From positions 248,001 to 312,000 of the forward strand of contig NZ_CAMAPC010000002.1 of assembly GCF_945859825.1 (NCBI RefSeq): a stretch of DNA of 64,000 nucleotides. The letters run 5' to 3'. Shown one piece after another: positions 53,493 to 61,926 of the stretch. The stretch's first letter is position 1; the number at the start of each line of letters is the position of its first letter. A program made the translations under genes and the position numbers. The notes under the pieces were generated by a model that saw only the letters and a list, made by a program, of their open reading frames with translations, was not told the origin of the DNA and ran no database searches. This stretch comes from Pseudoalteromonas holothuriae (GTDB taxonomy: Bacteria; Pseudomonadota; Gammaproteobacteria; Enterobacterales; Alteromonadaceae).

Positions 53493-54497
53493 ATGCAAAC
53501 CACCATTTTAAAAATATTTCTATTATTCGTTGCCGTTTCTTTGAGTTTAGTTGGATGTGATCAAGTTTCTGAGCAAATTAGCTACCAAATAGCGGAACAA
53601 AAAGTACGCTCGATTAATTTGGCTCTAATACCATCAGAGCGTGAGGAAGGCTTGGCTTTTTTGCCTTTTACCGATACGTACTTAGAGAAAAGACATGAGA
53701 TTTATAATCGACTCTCAGCAGATAGCTTAAACGAAAACCAGCAAAGCGAGCTTAATTATTTAAAAATTCAAGAGCGCTATCCAGAACGTTATTTGCCTTG
53801 GCCCGCACACGTCAATGTGTTACATAATGCGTTGATGCAGCAAGCAAGTGAGCAACAAATAAAGCAGTGGATGACACAAGTTATAGCAAGATTAGATAAG
53901 GCTAAACAGAGCAAGATTTATTTGTCTCGCATAGAACTAAGTCTTTTAAAAAGTTACTTAACTGATGTATCTATGGGGGAAACTTTACAGGCATATTTAG
54001 AGAAATATAAGCCTAGAAGCGGCATTGGACTTTATCAAATTCCCAATGGAAAAGAGTGGTACCAAAGTAAGCTAAACTTTTATTACACACAGGCTGTTGC
54101 GCCGAATATGTTACTTAATGAAGTTCAAGAACAGCTGGCTAAGAGTCGCAATAAAGCGTCTAGCGATATCAAACTTGATATTGTCGAGCCATTTGCGCTG
54201 AGTGTACTTAAGCAATATTGTGATAATTTAATACCGGGTCTGAATTGGATTGACAAGTATGTAAATCTGCCTGGAACATATGCTGATTGCAAGCCAAAGC
54301 TGACCAATGAAACCAAGAAGGTGTTATTGGCATTAATGGAGATAGACCTAGGTATAAATTACCAAGGTTGGTCATATAAACAAGCAAGCCTGACGTTAGG
54401 CTCTAGGTTGCATATAGCAGATAAGCAAGTCTCTGCTTTAATAGAAAATACGGTCCTTTACCCAGGCAGTATATTAACTTTTTTAGCTGCAATCTAA
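53493..54497 (+). CDS. Putative lipoprotein of unknown function
   Basis: A 334-residue protein with a lipoprotein signal: LKIFLLFVAVSLSLVGCDQ, Cys being residue 22. The mature part is helical and includes FLPFTDTYLEKRHEIYNRL, ERYPERYLPWPAHVNVL and GIGLYQIPNGKEWYQSKL. The last part resembles a DUF885-like fold, but I am not sure of it; the metal ligands of that family are not evident. It starts 23 bases beyond the TonB2 terminator and ends two bases from the convergent zinc-finger gene. Confidence 0.65.
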   Translation: MQTTILKIFLLFVAVSLSLVGCDQVSEQISYQIAEQKVRSINLALIPSEREEGLAFLPFTDTYLEKRHEIYNRLSADSLNENQQSELNYLKIQERYPERYLPWPAHVNVLHNALMQQASEQQIKQWMTQVIARLDKAKQSKIYLSRIELSLLKSYLTDVSMGETLQAYLEKYKPRSGIGLYQIPNGKEWYQSKLNFYYTQAVAPNMLLNEVQEQLAKSRNKASSDIKLDIVEPFALSVLKQYCDNLIPGLNWIDKYVNLPGTYADCKPKLTNETKKVLLALMEIDLGINYQGWSYKQASLTLGSRLHIADKQVSALIENTVLYPGSILTFLAAI

Positions 54498-54498
54498 T

Positions 54499-54852
54499 CT
54501 ATGTGTGCCTTAGGGCGCATTTTCTGCATCTTTGAATAGTTGGGTCGGTCTGGATAGCATTCGCGTCTAGCTGGGCTTCACAATCACAGCAGTAGCCAAA
54601 TTGCCCTATGTCAATTTGGCAAAGGGCAGCTTCAAGTTTTAAAAGTCTTTGAACATGTGGGTATTGCTGTGGGTTTATATGCTCAGCAGTAATATCTAGC
54701 CACTTTGCGGGCGAACTTTGTTCTAACAATTTTGCAAGTTCGCCTGCAAAGTTTTGGCTCGACTGTTTCAGTTCAGCTAACAATGCTTGTCTAACAGTAA
54801 ATAATTCGCACTCTAACTGGTCTTGAAAGTGTCTTGTTTGCTTTGAATTCAT
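54499..54852 (-). CDS. DksA/TraR-like zinc-finger protein
   Basis: A 117-residue protein. The N-terminal two thirds are helical (ALLAELKQSSQNFAGELAKL, RLLKLEAALCQIDIGQFGY) and the C-terminus has a four-cysteine zinc site, CCDCEAQLDANAI then CRKCALRH. The arrangement is that of DksA/TraR proteins, which act on RNA polymerase. The acidic tip DxxDA of true DksA is not evident, so it belongs to a small, related group. The ATG at 54852 follows GGAGAG; in-frame bases upstream are not needed. It follows dusC by 35 bases, so they may be co-transcribed. Confidence 0.82.
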   Translation of the reverse strand: MNSKQTRHFQDQLECELFTVRQALLAELKQSSQNFAGELAKLLEQSSPAKWLDITAEHINPQQYPHVQRLLKLEAALCQIDIGQFGYCCDCEAQLDANAIQTDPTIQRCRKCALRHT

Positions 54853-54887
54853 AGTTGCTCTCCTGTGAACAACTATTATCATCAGCT

Positions 54888-55874
54888 TTAAAAAAAGTTA
54901 TTATGATTTGAATCAAGAGATGGACATTTTGCGTATTTCTCAAGCACTAAGACGACATCATCTTTGTACTTTAGGGTTTTAATTTCATCAAATAACTCAT
55001 GTGCTTGAGGGTACTGGCGTTTCAAATAGCCTAACCACTGTTTGGTACGTGCTGAGAAATATTTTTCGCTTACAGTTGAGTCTTGATGCATTGATGAATG
55101 TAAAATGTGATAAATCACATTTTCCCAACTAAGTGTATTGTGGGTATGATTATGTATTTTTGCTTTAATTTTTGCTGCTAAATCAGGCATTGCAAGTGCG
55201 CCTCGGCCCAGCATTAAATCTTCACAGCCACTTCTTTGTTGGCACAGCAGGGCATCTTCTACCTGCCAAATTTCACCATTGGCAATAACAGGAATGTCAA
55301 CTCTAGATAATAAAGGGGGAATTTTCTCCCAATAAGCAGGTGGTTTATAACCATCACGTTTGGTTCTTGCATGTATAGCAAGGCTTGAAGCGCCAGCGCT
55401 TTGTACTGCATCAACGATTTCGCTACTGTTGCTGTCGTCATCGAAACCCAAACGTATTTTTGCGCTTACCGCATGTTCATTCGGTACAGCTTCTCTAACT
55501 GCTTTAATTATTTGATACATTTGTTCTGGTTCTTTAAGCAAGACTGCACCGCCTTTACTCTTATTAACGGTTTTGGCCGGGCAACCAAAGTTTAGGTCAA
55601 CACCATGAGAGCCAAGTTTCACCGCTTTTCTTGCATTTGCAGCGAGCGCATGAGGTACTTGCCCCAATAACTGTACTCTAACAGGGGTACCCGATCTGGT
55701 TTTGCCTTGATTGAGTAACTCGGGACAGTATCGAGTAAAAACACGTCTTGGCAACGTTAAATCTACTACACGGATAAATTCAGTTACACATAAGTCAAAG
55801 CCGCCAATATCGGTCAGTAACTGACGCATTTTAAAGTCTACAACGCCTTCCATTGGGGCTAATACTAGTTTCAT
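54888..55874 (-). CDS. dusC: tRNA-dihydrouridine(16) synthase
   Basis: A 328-residue flavin enzyme. MKLVLAPMEGVVDFKMRQLL opens the TIM barrel; DLCVTEFIRV, GSHGVDLNFGCPAKTVNKS with the catalytic Cys near 98, KIRLGFDD, LAIHARTKRDGYKPPA and VIANGEIW follow. The RTK-Y region and C-terminal helical domain fit DusC, which reduces U16 of tRNA. The start at 55874 is preferred over 55895 because homologues begin with MKL/MRV followed by LAPMEG. Confidence 0.9.
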   Translation of the reverse strand: MKLVLAPMEGVVDFKMRQLLTDIGGFDLCVTEFIRVVDLTLPRRVFTRYCPELLNQGKTRSGTPVRVQLLGQVPHALAANARKAVKLGSHGVDLNFGCPAKTVNKSKGGAVLLKEPEQMYQIIKAVREAVPNEHAVSAKIRLGFDDDSNSSEIVDAVQSAGASSLAIHARTKRDGYKPPAYWEKIPPLLSRVDIPVIANGEIWQVEDALLCQQRSGCEDLMLGRGALAMPDLAAKIKAKIHNHTHNTLSWENVIYHILHSSMHQDSTVSEKYFSARTKQWLGYLKRQYPQAHELFDEIKTLKYKDDVVLVLEKYAKCPSLDSNHNNFF

Positions 55875-56028
55875 GTTGCTCAATATGTGGACCAAAAGGC
55901 GGCTATTCTAAACGAGTCTTAGATATTTTCTAAGTGTAAATTTGCTTTTTTTAAGTTTATGGTGAAATATTTTTAGTTCACGTATGGTCTTGTTCAATGA
56001 ATCGTTTATTTTTAAAAGAGAATCTGTC

Positions 56029-56505
56029 ATGAATACAATTAAAAAGAACTCTATCGCGTTAACGTTAGGCGCTGTTGTTATTGGTACTGCTGGTCTAACT
56101 GCAGGCGAAGCACAAGCTAATCCATTTGCATTTGAAACTATGACTGCTGGTTATCAGCTAGATGGTGCAGAAGGCAAGTGCGGCGAAGGTAAGTGTGGTG
56201 AAAGTAAAGGTAAAAAAGAAGGCAAGTGCGGCGAAGGTAAGTGTGGTGAAAGTAAAGGTAAAAAAGAAGGTAAGTGCGGCGAAGGTAAGTGTGGTGAAAG
56301 CAAAGGTAAAAAAGAAGGTAAGTGCGGCGAAGGCAAATGCGGTGGCGAGCACAAAGGTAAAAAAGAAGGCAAGTGTGGCGAAGGCAAATGCGGTGGCGAG
56401 CACAAAGGTAAAAAAGAAGGTAAGTGTGGCGAAGGTAAATGTGGTGGCGAGCACAAAGGTAAAAAAGAAGGTAAGTGTGGCGAAGGTAAATGTGGTTCTA
56501 ATTAA
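56029..56505 (+). CDS. Secreted EGKCG-repeat RiPP precursor (HvfA/bufferin-like)
   Basis: A 158-residue protein. A signal peptide (NTIKKNSIALTLGAVVIGTAGLTAGEAQA) is followed by a short spacer (NPFAFETMTAGYQLDGA). The rest is seven blocks, each with two EGKCG motifs, giving 14 identical motifs and 14 cysteines. The blocks are joined by SKGKK-type linkers in the first three and by GEHKGKK-type linkers in the next three. In the MNIO-modified copper-binding peptides, EGKCG cysteines are changed to oxazolone/thioamide-like ligands; the next two genes encode the enzymes expected for that. The chemistry here is an inference. DNA repeats within the gene make copy-number change likely. The start is chosen for the signal peptide; an upstream in-frame ATG at 55984 is not favoured. 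Confidence 0.88.
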   Translation: MNTIKKNSIALTLGAVVIGTAGLTAGEAQANPFAFETMTAGYQLDGAEGKCGEGKCGESKGKKEGKCGEGKCGESKGKKEGKCGEGKCGESKGKKEGKCGEGKCGGEHKGKKEGKCGEGKCGGEHKGKKEGKCGEGKCGGEHKGKKEGKCGEGKCGSN

Positions 56506-56566
56506 TCGCTAATAAATACTGCATATAGAGCAACTTTGGTTGCTCTGGCTATTTATGAGGTAAGTA

Positions 56567-57409
56567 ATGCAAATAAATAAGCTTGGCGATATTGGGCTAG
56601 GGCTCAGAAGAGAAATGCTTGATGACTTTCTTGTTGACACTCCCTCTGAGGCTCAGTTTTTTGAAGTTGCGCCAGAAAATTGGCTTAAAATGGGTGGTAA
56701 ATATGGACGACAGTTTAAACAGCTAACCGATAAGCACAAGTTTATTTGTCATGGCTTATCATTATCTTTAGGTTCTCCAGCACCGTTAGATATTGCATTT
56801 GTCAAAGCGCTTAAACAGTTTTTCCACGAGCATGGCATTGAGCTTTACAGTGAGCATTTGAGTTATTGCTCAGGAACAGGACATATGTATGACCTAATGC
56901 CAATACCATTTACGCAAGAGGCGGTTATGCATGTTGCAAAGCGGGTCAAGCAAGTACAAGATATTTTAGAGCAGCGAATTGCTCTGGAAAACGTCTCTTA
57001 TTATGCTGCGCCAGGTCAGCAAATGTCGGAACAAGCTTTTACATTAGCTGTTTTAGAGGAAGCTGACTGTGATTTATTGTTAGATGTTAACAATATTTAT
57101 GTTAACAGTATTAATCATGGTTATGATGCGCTTGAGTTTTTAAAAGCAATGCCAACCAAGCGTATTGCTTATGGCCATGTTGCCGGCCATTATCAAGAGG
57201 AAGAAGACTTGTTAATAGACACGCATGGTGCCCCAGTATGCGATCCCGTGTGGCAATTACTGCGGCAGGCTTATCAGCATCATGGTGTTTTTTCAACGTT
57301 ACTTGAACGAGACTTTAATATTCCTAATATAACAGAGCTACAAAGTGAACTTTCGCATATTCAGCACTTGCAAAAACCATTTTTAGGTCAAGTTAAAGGA
57401 GTAGCATAA
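56567..57409 (+). CDS. DUF692 multinuclear non-heme iron enzyme (MNIO)
   Basis: A 280-residue TIM-barrel enzyme of the DUF692 family. GLGLRREMLDDFL and FFEVAPENWL start the fold; metal-binding positions are in ICHGLSLSLG (His), YSEHLSYCSG (Glu/His), ALENVSYY (Glu), LLLDVNNIYVNSINHG (Asp/Asn/His), YGHVAGH (His) and LLERDFNIP (Glu). Such enzymes modify cysteine side chains of RiPP precursors using two or three iron ions and O2. It lies 61 bases after the EGKCG precursor and overlaps its partner gene (TAATG). Confidence 0.93.
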   Translation: MQINKLGDIGLGLRREMLDDFLVDTPSEAQFFEVAPENWLKMGGKYGRQFKQLTDKHKFICHGLSLSLGSPAPLDIAFVKALKQFFHEHGIELYSEHLSYCSGTGHMYDLMPIPFTQEAVMHVAKRVKQVQDILEQRIALENVSYYAAPGQQMSEQAFTLAVLEEADCDLLLDVNNIYVNSINHGYDALEFLKAMPTKRIAYGHVAGHYQEEEDLLIDTHGAPVCDPVWQLLRQAYQHHGVFSTLLERDFNIPNITELQSELSHIQHLQKPFLGQVKGVA

Positions 57410-58152
57410 TGTCCTTTATCGATGTTCAAAGTAAATTTATGGCGCATATTCGTAACCCCGAGCAGGCCAAAGCCCCAAATGATGTTGAAGATAGGCGTCT
57501 TAATATTTATCGAGAACTATTTTTTAATAACATTGAAGGTTTTGTCTCTTCAGCATTCCCAGTACTAAAAAGTTTATATTGTGAAGCTACTTGGCGGGCT
57601 TTGATTCGCCAGTTTTTTGTTGATCATGACTGTCAATCTCCCTATTTTCTTGAAATAAGCCAAGAGTTTTTACATTTCTTACAGTTTGAATATGAGCCAA
57701 CTTCTTTTGACCCCGTATTTATGTTGGAACTGGCACACTATGAGTGGTCAGAGTTAGATGTTGCAGTTTGTCAAAGTACAAATGACTATGTACCAGTAAC
57801 CGATATTCAGCAACAACCCTTATACTTTAAAGATACAGCAAGAAACTTAAGCTATTCGTTTCCTGTACATCAGGTAAGCACTGAGTTTCAGCCACAAGAG
57901 GCAAGTGAACAACCTCATTACTTTGTGATTTATCTTGACGAAGATGAGGAGGTGACCTTTTTGACTTCAAATGCAATGACTGCGATGCTATTGCAAATCA
58001 TTGAGCAAAACCCAGCAATTAGCTTGGCTGATTTGGTGGGGCAAGTGCATCATCAGCTACCACAATTTAGTTATGATCAGTTGTATGGTGGCGCAGAGCA
58101 AACTTTATCTGCATTTACAAAAATGGACATTATTGCCAGTAAAAACGCATAA
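57409..58152 (+). CDS. MNIO partner protein (HvfC/BufC-like, DUF2063)
   Basis: A 247-residue protein. QSKFMAHIRNPEQAKAPNDV, LNIYRELFFNNIEGFVSSAF and VLKSLYCEATWRALIRQFFV are the DUF2063 N-terminal domain. HvfC/BufC-type proteins bind the precursor and present it to the MNIO enzyme. The C-terminal half is winged-helix-like. It starts within the stop of the MNIO gene. No DoxX-type membrane protein (HvfD) follows. Confidence 0.9.
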   Translation: MSFIDVQSKFMAHIRNPEQAKAPNDVEDRRLNIYRELFFNNIEGFVSSAFPVLKSLYCEATWRALIRQFFVDHDCQSPYFLEISQEFLHFLQFEYEPTSFDPVFMLELAHYEWSELDVAVCQSTNDYVPVTDIQQQPLYFKDTARNLSYSFPVHQVSTEFQPQEASEQPHYFVIYLDEDEEVTFLTSNAMTAMLLQIIEQNPAISLADLVGQVHHQLPQFSYDQLYGGAEQTLSAFTKMDIIASKNA

Positions 58153-58223
58153 TAGCACTTTATCCTAGCTAGCTTATCGATTATTATGTGCGCCGTTTTG
58201 TCGTGCTTAATTAAGGTAGTATT

Positions 58224-58346
58224 ATGTCTAAAGGTGAATTTAAAGATCCGTTCAATGCAACATACTTTATTGCATTCTTAGCAGTTTTTGTTGGGATTGG
58301 ATGCTTAAATGCAATTCTTGGCTGGGCTAGTGTATTGGCTGCTTAA
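58224..58346 (+). CDS. 40-residue single-span membrane protein
   Basis: The short frame begins MSKGEFKDPFNATYFIAF and ends LNAILGWASVLAA. It has one hydrophobic segment (about residues 14-38) with a Cys in it. AAGG lies eight bases before the ATG, and a perfect terminator follows 20 bases after the stop. The features make a real gene likely. It lies 71 bases after the RiPP operon and may belong to it, for example as a membrane helper; this is not certain. Confidence 0.6.
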   Translation: MSKGEFKDPFNATYFIAFLAVFVGIGCLNAILGWASVLAA

Positions 58347-58366
58347 AGTATAATTTTGCATTGAAT

Positions 58367-58389
58367 AGGCTGCAATTGCAGCCTTTTTT
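58367..58389 (+). terminator. Intrinsic terminator
   Basis: AGGCTGCAATTGCAGCCTTTTTT: an 8-bp perfect stem and a T-run, after the 40-residue protein. It ends the RiPP region before apt. Confidence 0.88.
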
Positions 58390-58508
58390 GTATGTTTATA
58401 AGACGTTCTGCCTCGTTTACTCGAGAATCCCTGCTCATAGCATTCCATGTTTGGCCAATCTTGTTATAATCACTTTTTTAAAAGTTTATTTAACAAAGCG
58501 TGCCTAAC

Positions 58509-59054
58509 ATGACACAAGTTAATTCGTCGATAATAAAAGACAGTATTGTTACGATCCCTGATTACCCAAAGCCGGGCATTATGTTTCGTGATGTAACAAC
58601 GCTCATGGCTAGCCCCATAGCGTTCCAAGCAACCATAAACAGTTTTGTTGCAGCATATAAAGACAAAGGCTTTACTAAAATCATTGGTACAGAGTCTCGT
58701 GGTTTTATCTTTGGTGCGCCTTTATCGTATGCCTTAGGTATTCCGTTTATTCCAGTACGTAAACCAGGTAAGTTACCACGTGAGGTTATTTCTCAAGCTT
58801 ATCAACTTGAATACGGCGAAGATATTTTAGAGTTACATACTGATGCGATTGTTGAAGGTGACAAAGTGTTACTGGTTGATGATTTACTTGCAACAGGTGG
58901 CACTATTGAAGCGACGGCTAAATTAGTATCACGCCTTGGTGGCAATGCAACAGATGCTGCGTTCGTTGTATCTTTACCTGAGCTCGGTGGTGAAAAGCGC
59001 GTTGTCGATATGGGCATTAACGTACTAAAGCTTGTTGAGTTCGAAGGCGAATAA
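58509..59054 (+). CDS. apt: Adenine phosphoribosyltransferase
   Basis: A 181-residue protein. [20 protein letters not shown] is the N-terminal signature, [19 protein letters not shown] and [20 protein letters not shown] hold the PRPP-binding motif. It makes AMP from adenine and PRPP (purine salvage). The ATG at 58509 matches homologues; GTG at 58500 is in frame. It directly precedes dnaX, as in Escherichia coli. Confidence 0.96.
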   Translation: MTQVNSSIIKDSIVTIPDYPKPGIMFRDVTTLMASPIAFQATINSFVAAYKDKGFTKIIGTESRGFIFGAPLSYALGIPFIPVRKPGKLPREVISQAYQLEYGEDILELHTDAIVEGDKVLLVDDLLATGGTIEATAKLVSRLGGNATDAAFVVSLPELGGEKRVVDMGINVLKLVEFEGE

Positions 59055-59055
59055 T

Positions 59056-61359
59056 ATGAGTTATCAAGTCCTAGCTAGAAAGTGGCGCCCACAAACCTTC
59101 CATCAATTGGTAGGTCAGCAGCATGTCAAACAGGCATTAGTTAATGCGCTGAATGAACAGCGATTGCATCACGCTTACTTATTTACTGGGACTCGGGGCG
59201 TTGGTAAAACTACCATCGCCCGTATTTTTGCCAAAAGCCTTAACTGCGACCAAGGAATTACATCAAACCCATGTGGGCAGTGCAGTAGTTGTCAAGATAT
59301 TGAATCTGGTAAGTTTATTGACTTAATTGAAATTGATGCCGCGTCACGTACAAAAGTTGAAGACACTCGCGAGATTTTAGATAACGTGCAATATGCACCG
59401 ACACGTGGCCGTTACAAAGTGTATTTGATAGATGAAGTACACATGCTCTCCAAGCACAGTTTTAATGCTTTATTAAAAACCCTAGAAGAGCCACCAGAGC
59501 ATGTGAAGTTTTTGCTCGCTACGACCGACCCACAAAAGCTGCCAGTGACGATTCTCTCTCGCTGTTTGCAATTTAACCTTAATGCAATGTCGCAGCACGA
59601 CATCATCACCCAGCTGAGTGATATATTGCCCAAAGAGCAAGTTAAATTTGAAGATCAAGCACTACATGCATTAGCCAAAGCCGCTGATGGTAGTATGCGA
59701 GATGCACTAAGTTTAACCGACCAAGCGATTGCACAAACTAATAGTGATTTAACATTGAGTGCAGTTCAACACATGCTGGGTTTGATGGATGGTGCGCACG
59801 CGATAACTTTATTGTCAGCTATTATGTGCCAAGAAGCACAAGCTTTAATGCAAGCAGTTGATAATATTGCAACTCAAAATGGCAATTTTATCAGTGTATT
59901 AGATGATTTAATTGCATTAACACATGCCATGCAATTAGCTCAATTAGTGCCACAAGCTGCAAGGCTTAGTGATTTTGACCCACAGGATGTAACAACGTTA
60001 GCGCAACAAATTGGTCCTGAAAAAGTACAGCTTTTCTATCAATTATTGCTCAATGGTAAACGAGACTTAAAATGGGCACCAGAGCAGAAGCTTGGGTTTG
60101 AAATGCTGATGTTGCGTTTGTTAGCTTTTGAAAAGACAAATTTACACAGTGCCCCTGTTGAGCAAGTATCACCAACTGAGCAAGCAAACAATAAAGTGGG
60201 TGGATTGCGTGCGTTGTTAAATAAATCTAGCGACGCCACTCAAATGAGTGACACAATGCAAGCAACAACATCACAAGAGACGCCTGTAGCGAAACCAACA
60301 GCACCTATTGTCAGTCAGGTTGAGGCAGAACCAAAAACCAAAGTGAATATTGCTCAAAAGAGCATATCTCAAACGAATACAGCGCAAAAAAATACGCCTC
60401 AAGATGCTGAACAAAATACGTCAGTAAGTTATGTTTCAGGAGAAAGTCATATTCAGCATCATCATGAAGATAGAAGCGATGATGAAAGCGCGCAGCAACA
60501 AGAGTACGCTGTACAATATGAACAAGTGATGGCACAAGCGAATGAACAGGGCTTTGTAGATAATGCAGCAGCTAACCAACATCAAACGCCTAGCCTGAGT
60601 CGCGAGCCCTCTACTGGGCAAAGTGAACAAGCTCAGCAGCAAGATGTTGCACCACATATCGCAGACAAAGAGCAACAAGCACAATCTGCCATTGCGCGTA
60701 TTTTGCAAAATAGAAAAATCTCAGGTGCGGGGCAGTTATTGCAAGGGCAGGGTGATGAGGTAAAAAAGCCTCAGGCGCAGCAAGCGCCAACAAGCCAAAC
60801 AACACCCGTTAAGAAAAAGCCTGACTTTAAAACGCGGCATAAAACGGATGAAAGCAAGTTAGCACCTGAGCTATTACAGCAAATAGCGCCAACTACTAGC
60901 AGTAAAAAAGTTGAGCCTGTTGAGCCAAGCATTCCAGTACCAAATGACTTTAGTAGCCCGATCAGCGAAATTAAATTTGCTCATCAACAAGACGAGTGGG
61001 CGCATTTAATTAAGCGAATGGGGTTGGGTGGCAGAATGCGTCAATTTGCACTGCATTCTATTTTTACCAAAGATCAAAACCAATTTAAGTTAGAGGTAGA
61101 TCAAAGCCAACAACACTTAGATAGCCCGATGTTGCGGCAAAAATTGATTGCTTCACTTAGTGAAATCTATGGCTATGAGATACAGCTTGATATTATTTTT
61201 GCACCTGGCGTAATTGATTCGCCGTACTTAATACAACAAAAAATTGATGCTGAGCGTTATCAGCAAGCTGTGGATGTGATCAATCAAGACTCAAATATTG
61301 TGCAGTTTGTACAAGAGTTTGATGCAACAGTAGACGAAAATACAGTTCAGGCATTGTAA
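59056..61359 (+). CDS. dnaX: DNA polymerase III subunit tau (and gamma by frameshift)
   Basis: A 767-residue clamp-loader ATPase. MSYQVLARKWRPQTFHQLVGQ opens the AAA+ domain; GTRGVGKTTIARIFAKS (Walker A), zinc cysteines in CDQGITSNPCGQCSSC and DEVHMLSKHSFNALLKTLEE (Walker B) follow. The middle (about residues 380-620) is a Gln/Thr-rich linker and the C-terminal domain binds polymerase and helicase. A slippery A AAA AAG at codons 569-571 with a hairpin would give a shorter gamma form of about 585 residues. It is longer than the Escherichia coli tau (643) because of the linker. Confidence 0.96.
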   Translation: MSYQVLARKWRPQTFHQLVGQQHVKQALVNALNEQRLHHAYLFTGTRGVGKTTIARIFAKSLNCDQGITSNPCGQCSSCQDIESGKFIDLIEIDAASRTKVEDTREILDNVQYAPTRGRYKVYLIDEVHMLSKHSFNALLKTLEEPPEHVKFLLATTDPQKLPVTILSRCLQFNLNAMSQHDIITQLSDILPKEQVKFEDQALHALAKAADGSMRDALSLTDQAIAQTNSDLTLSAVQHMLGLMDGAHAITLLSAIMCQEAQALMQAVDNIATQNGNFISVLDDLIALTHAMQLAQLVPQAARLSDFDPQDVTTLAQQIGPEKVQLFYQLLLNGKRDLKWAPEQKLGFEMLMLRLLAFEKTNLHSAPVEQVSPTEQANNKVGGLRALLNKSSDATQMSDTMQATTSQETPVAKPTAPIVSQVEAEPKTKVNIAQKSISQTNTAQKNTPQDAEQNTSVSYVSGESHIQHHHEDRSDDESAQQQEYAVQYEQVMAQANEQGFVDNAAANQHQTPSLSREPSTGQSEQAQQQDVAPHIADKEQQAQSAIARILQNRKISGAGQLLQGQGDEVKKPQAQQAPTSQTTPVKKKPDFKTRHKTDESKLAPELLQQIAPTTSSKKVEPVEPSIPVPNDFSSPISEIKFAHQQDEWAHLIKRMGLGGRMRQFALHSIFTKDQNQFKLEVDQSQQHLDSPMLRQKLIASLSEIYGYEIQLDIIFAPGVIDSPYLIQQKIDAERYQQAVDVINQDSNIVQFVQEFDATVDENTVQAL
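60762..60812 (+). promoter_or_regulatory. Programmed -1 frameshift signal in dnaX
   Basis: A AAA AAG (60762-60768) is in the correct frame (GTA AAA AAG). After five bases GGCGC and GCGCC (60774-60788) form a hairpin. The -1 frame stops at TAA 60810-60812, after 14 more codons. Purine-rich AGGG and TGAGG lie just upstream, as the Shine-Dalgarno-like element does in Escherichia coli. Confidence 0.7.
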
Positions 61360-61416
61360 TCAGTTACAATAGCCCTTATCTTTTAGCCAAATTAAATTTA
61401 TGTAAGAGAGCATATT

Positions 61417-61743
61417 ATGTTTAAAGGTGGAATGGGTAACATGATGAAGCAAGCGCAGCAAATGCAAGAGCGCATGCAAAAAGCCCAAGAAGACATTAAA
61501 ATCTTAGAAGTAACTGGTGAAGCTGGTGCAGGTTTAGTCAAAGTTACTATGTTAGGTAGCCACAATGTACGCCGTGTTGAAATTGACGAAAGCCTAATGG
61601 AAGACGACAAAGACATGATCGAAGACTTACTGGCAGCAGCAGTAAATGATGCAGTACGTCGTGTAGGTGAAGAGTCAGAAAAGAAAATGGCTGAAGTAAC
61701 CGGTGGTATGCAGTTACCACCAGGTATGAAAATGCCGTTCTAA
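61417..61743 (+). CDS. ybaB: Nucleoid-associated protein YbaB/EbfC
   Basis: A 108-residue protein: [38 protein letters not shown] and [20 protein letters not shown] are the typical blocks. It forms a dimer that binds DNA broadly. The order dnaX-ybaB is conserved, but recR, which normally follows, is absent here; a terminator comes instead 15 bases after the stop. Confidence 0.96.
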   Translation: MFKGGMGNMMKQAQQMQERMQKAQEDIKILEVTGEAGAGLVKVTMLGSHNVRRVEIDESLMEDDKDMIEDLLAAAVNDAVRRVGEESEKKMAEVTGGMQLPPGMKMPF

Positions 61744-61758
61744 TTAAGAATTATATAA

Positions 61759-61787
61759 AATAGCGCCGTTTGGCGCTATTTTTTTGT
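61759..61787 (+). terminator. Intrinsic terminator after ybaB
   Basis: AATAGCGCC, GTTT loop, GGCGCTATTTTTTT, right after ybaB. It prevents readthrough to the right, where recR would be expected. Confidence 0.92.
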
Positions 61788-61926
61788 CTGAAATTTGGGG
61801 TAGCAAAGAGCTGTTATACTTATGGCTTAAATGAAGTTTTAACTAAATGCAGTTGGTCTTTATTTTAAACGAAAGTTAATTTGTATTTGCCCAGCTCTTG
61901 CTGGTAATTTCGCAGCGTATTGCACG

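Noticed and set aside
56160..56500. Regular DNA repeats resembling a CRISPR array
   Set aside because: The repeats are coding, contiguous and have no unique spacers.
56154..56512. Three further open frames over the EGKCG repeat region on both strands
   Set aside because: They are low-complexity shadows created by the repeats of the real precursor frame, which alone has a signal peptide and operon context.
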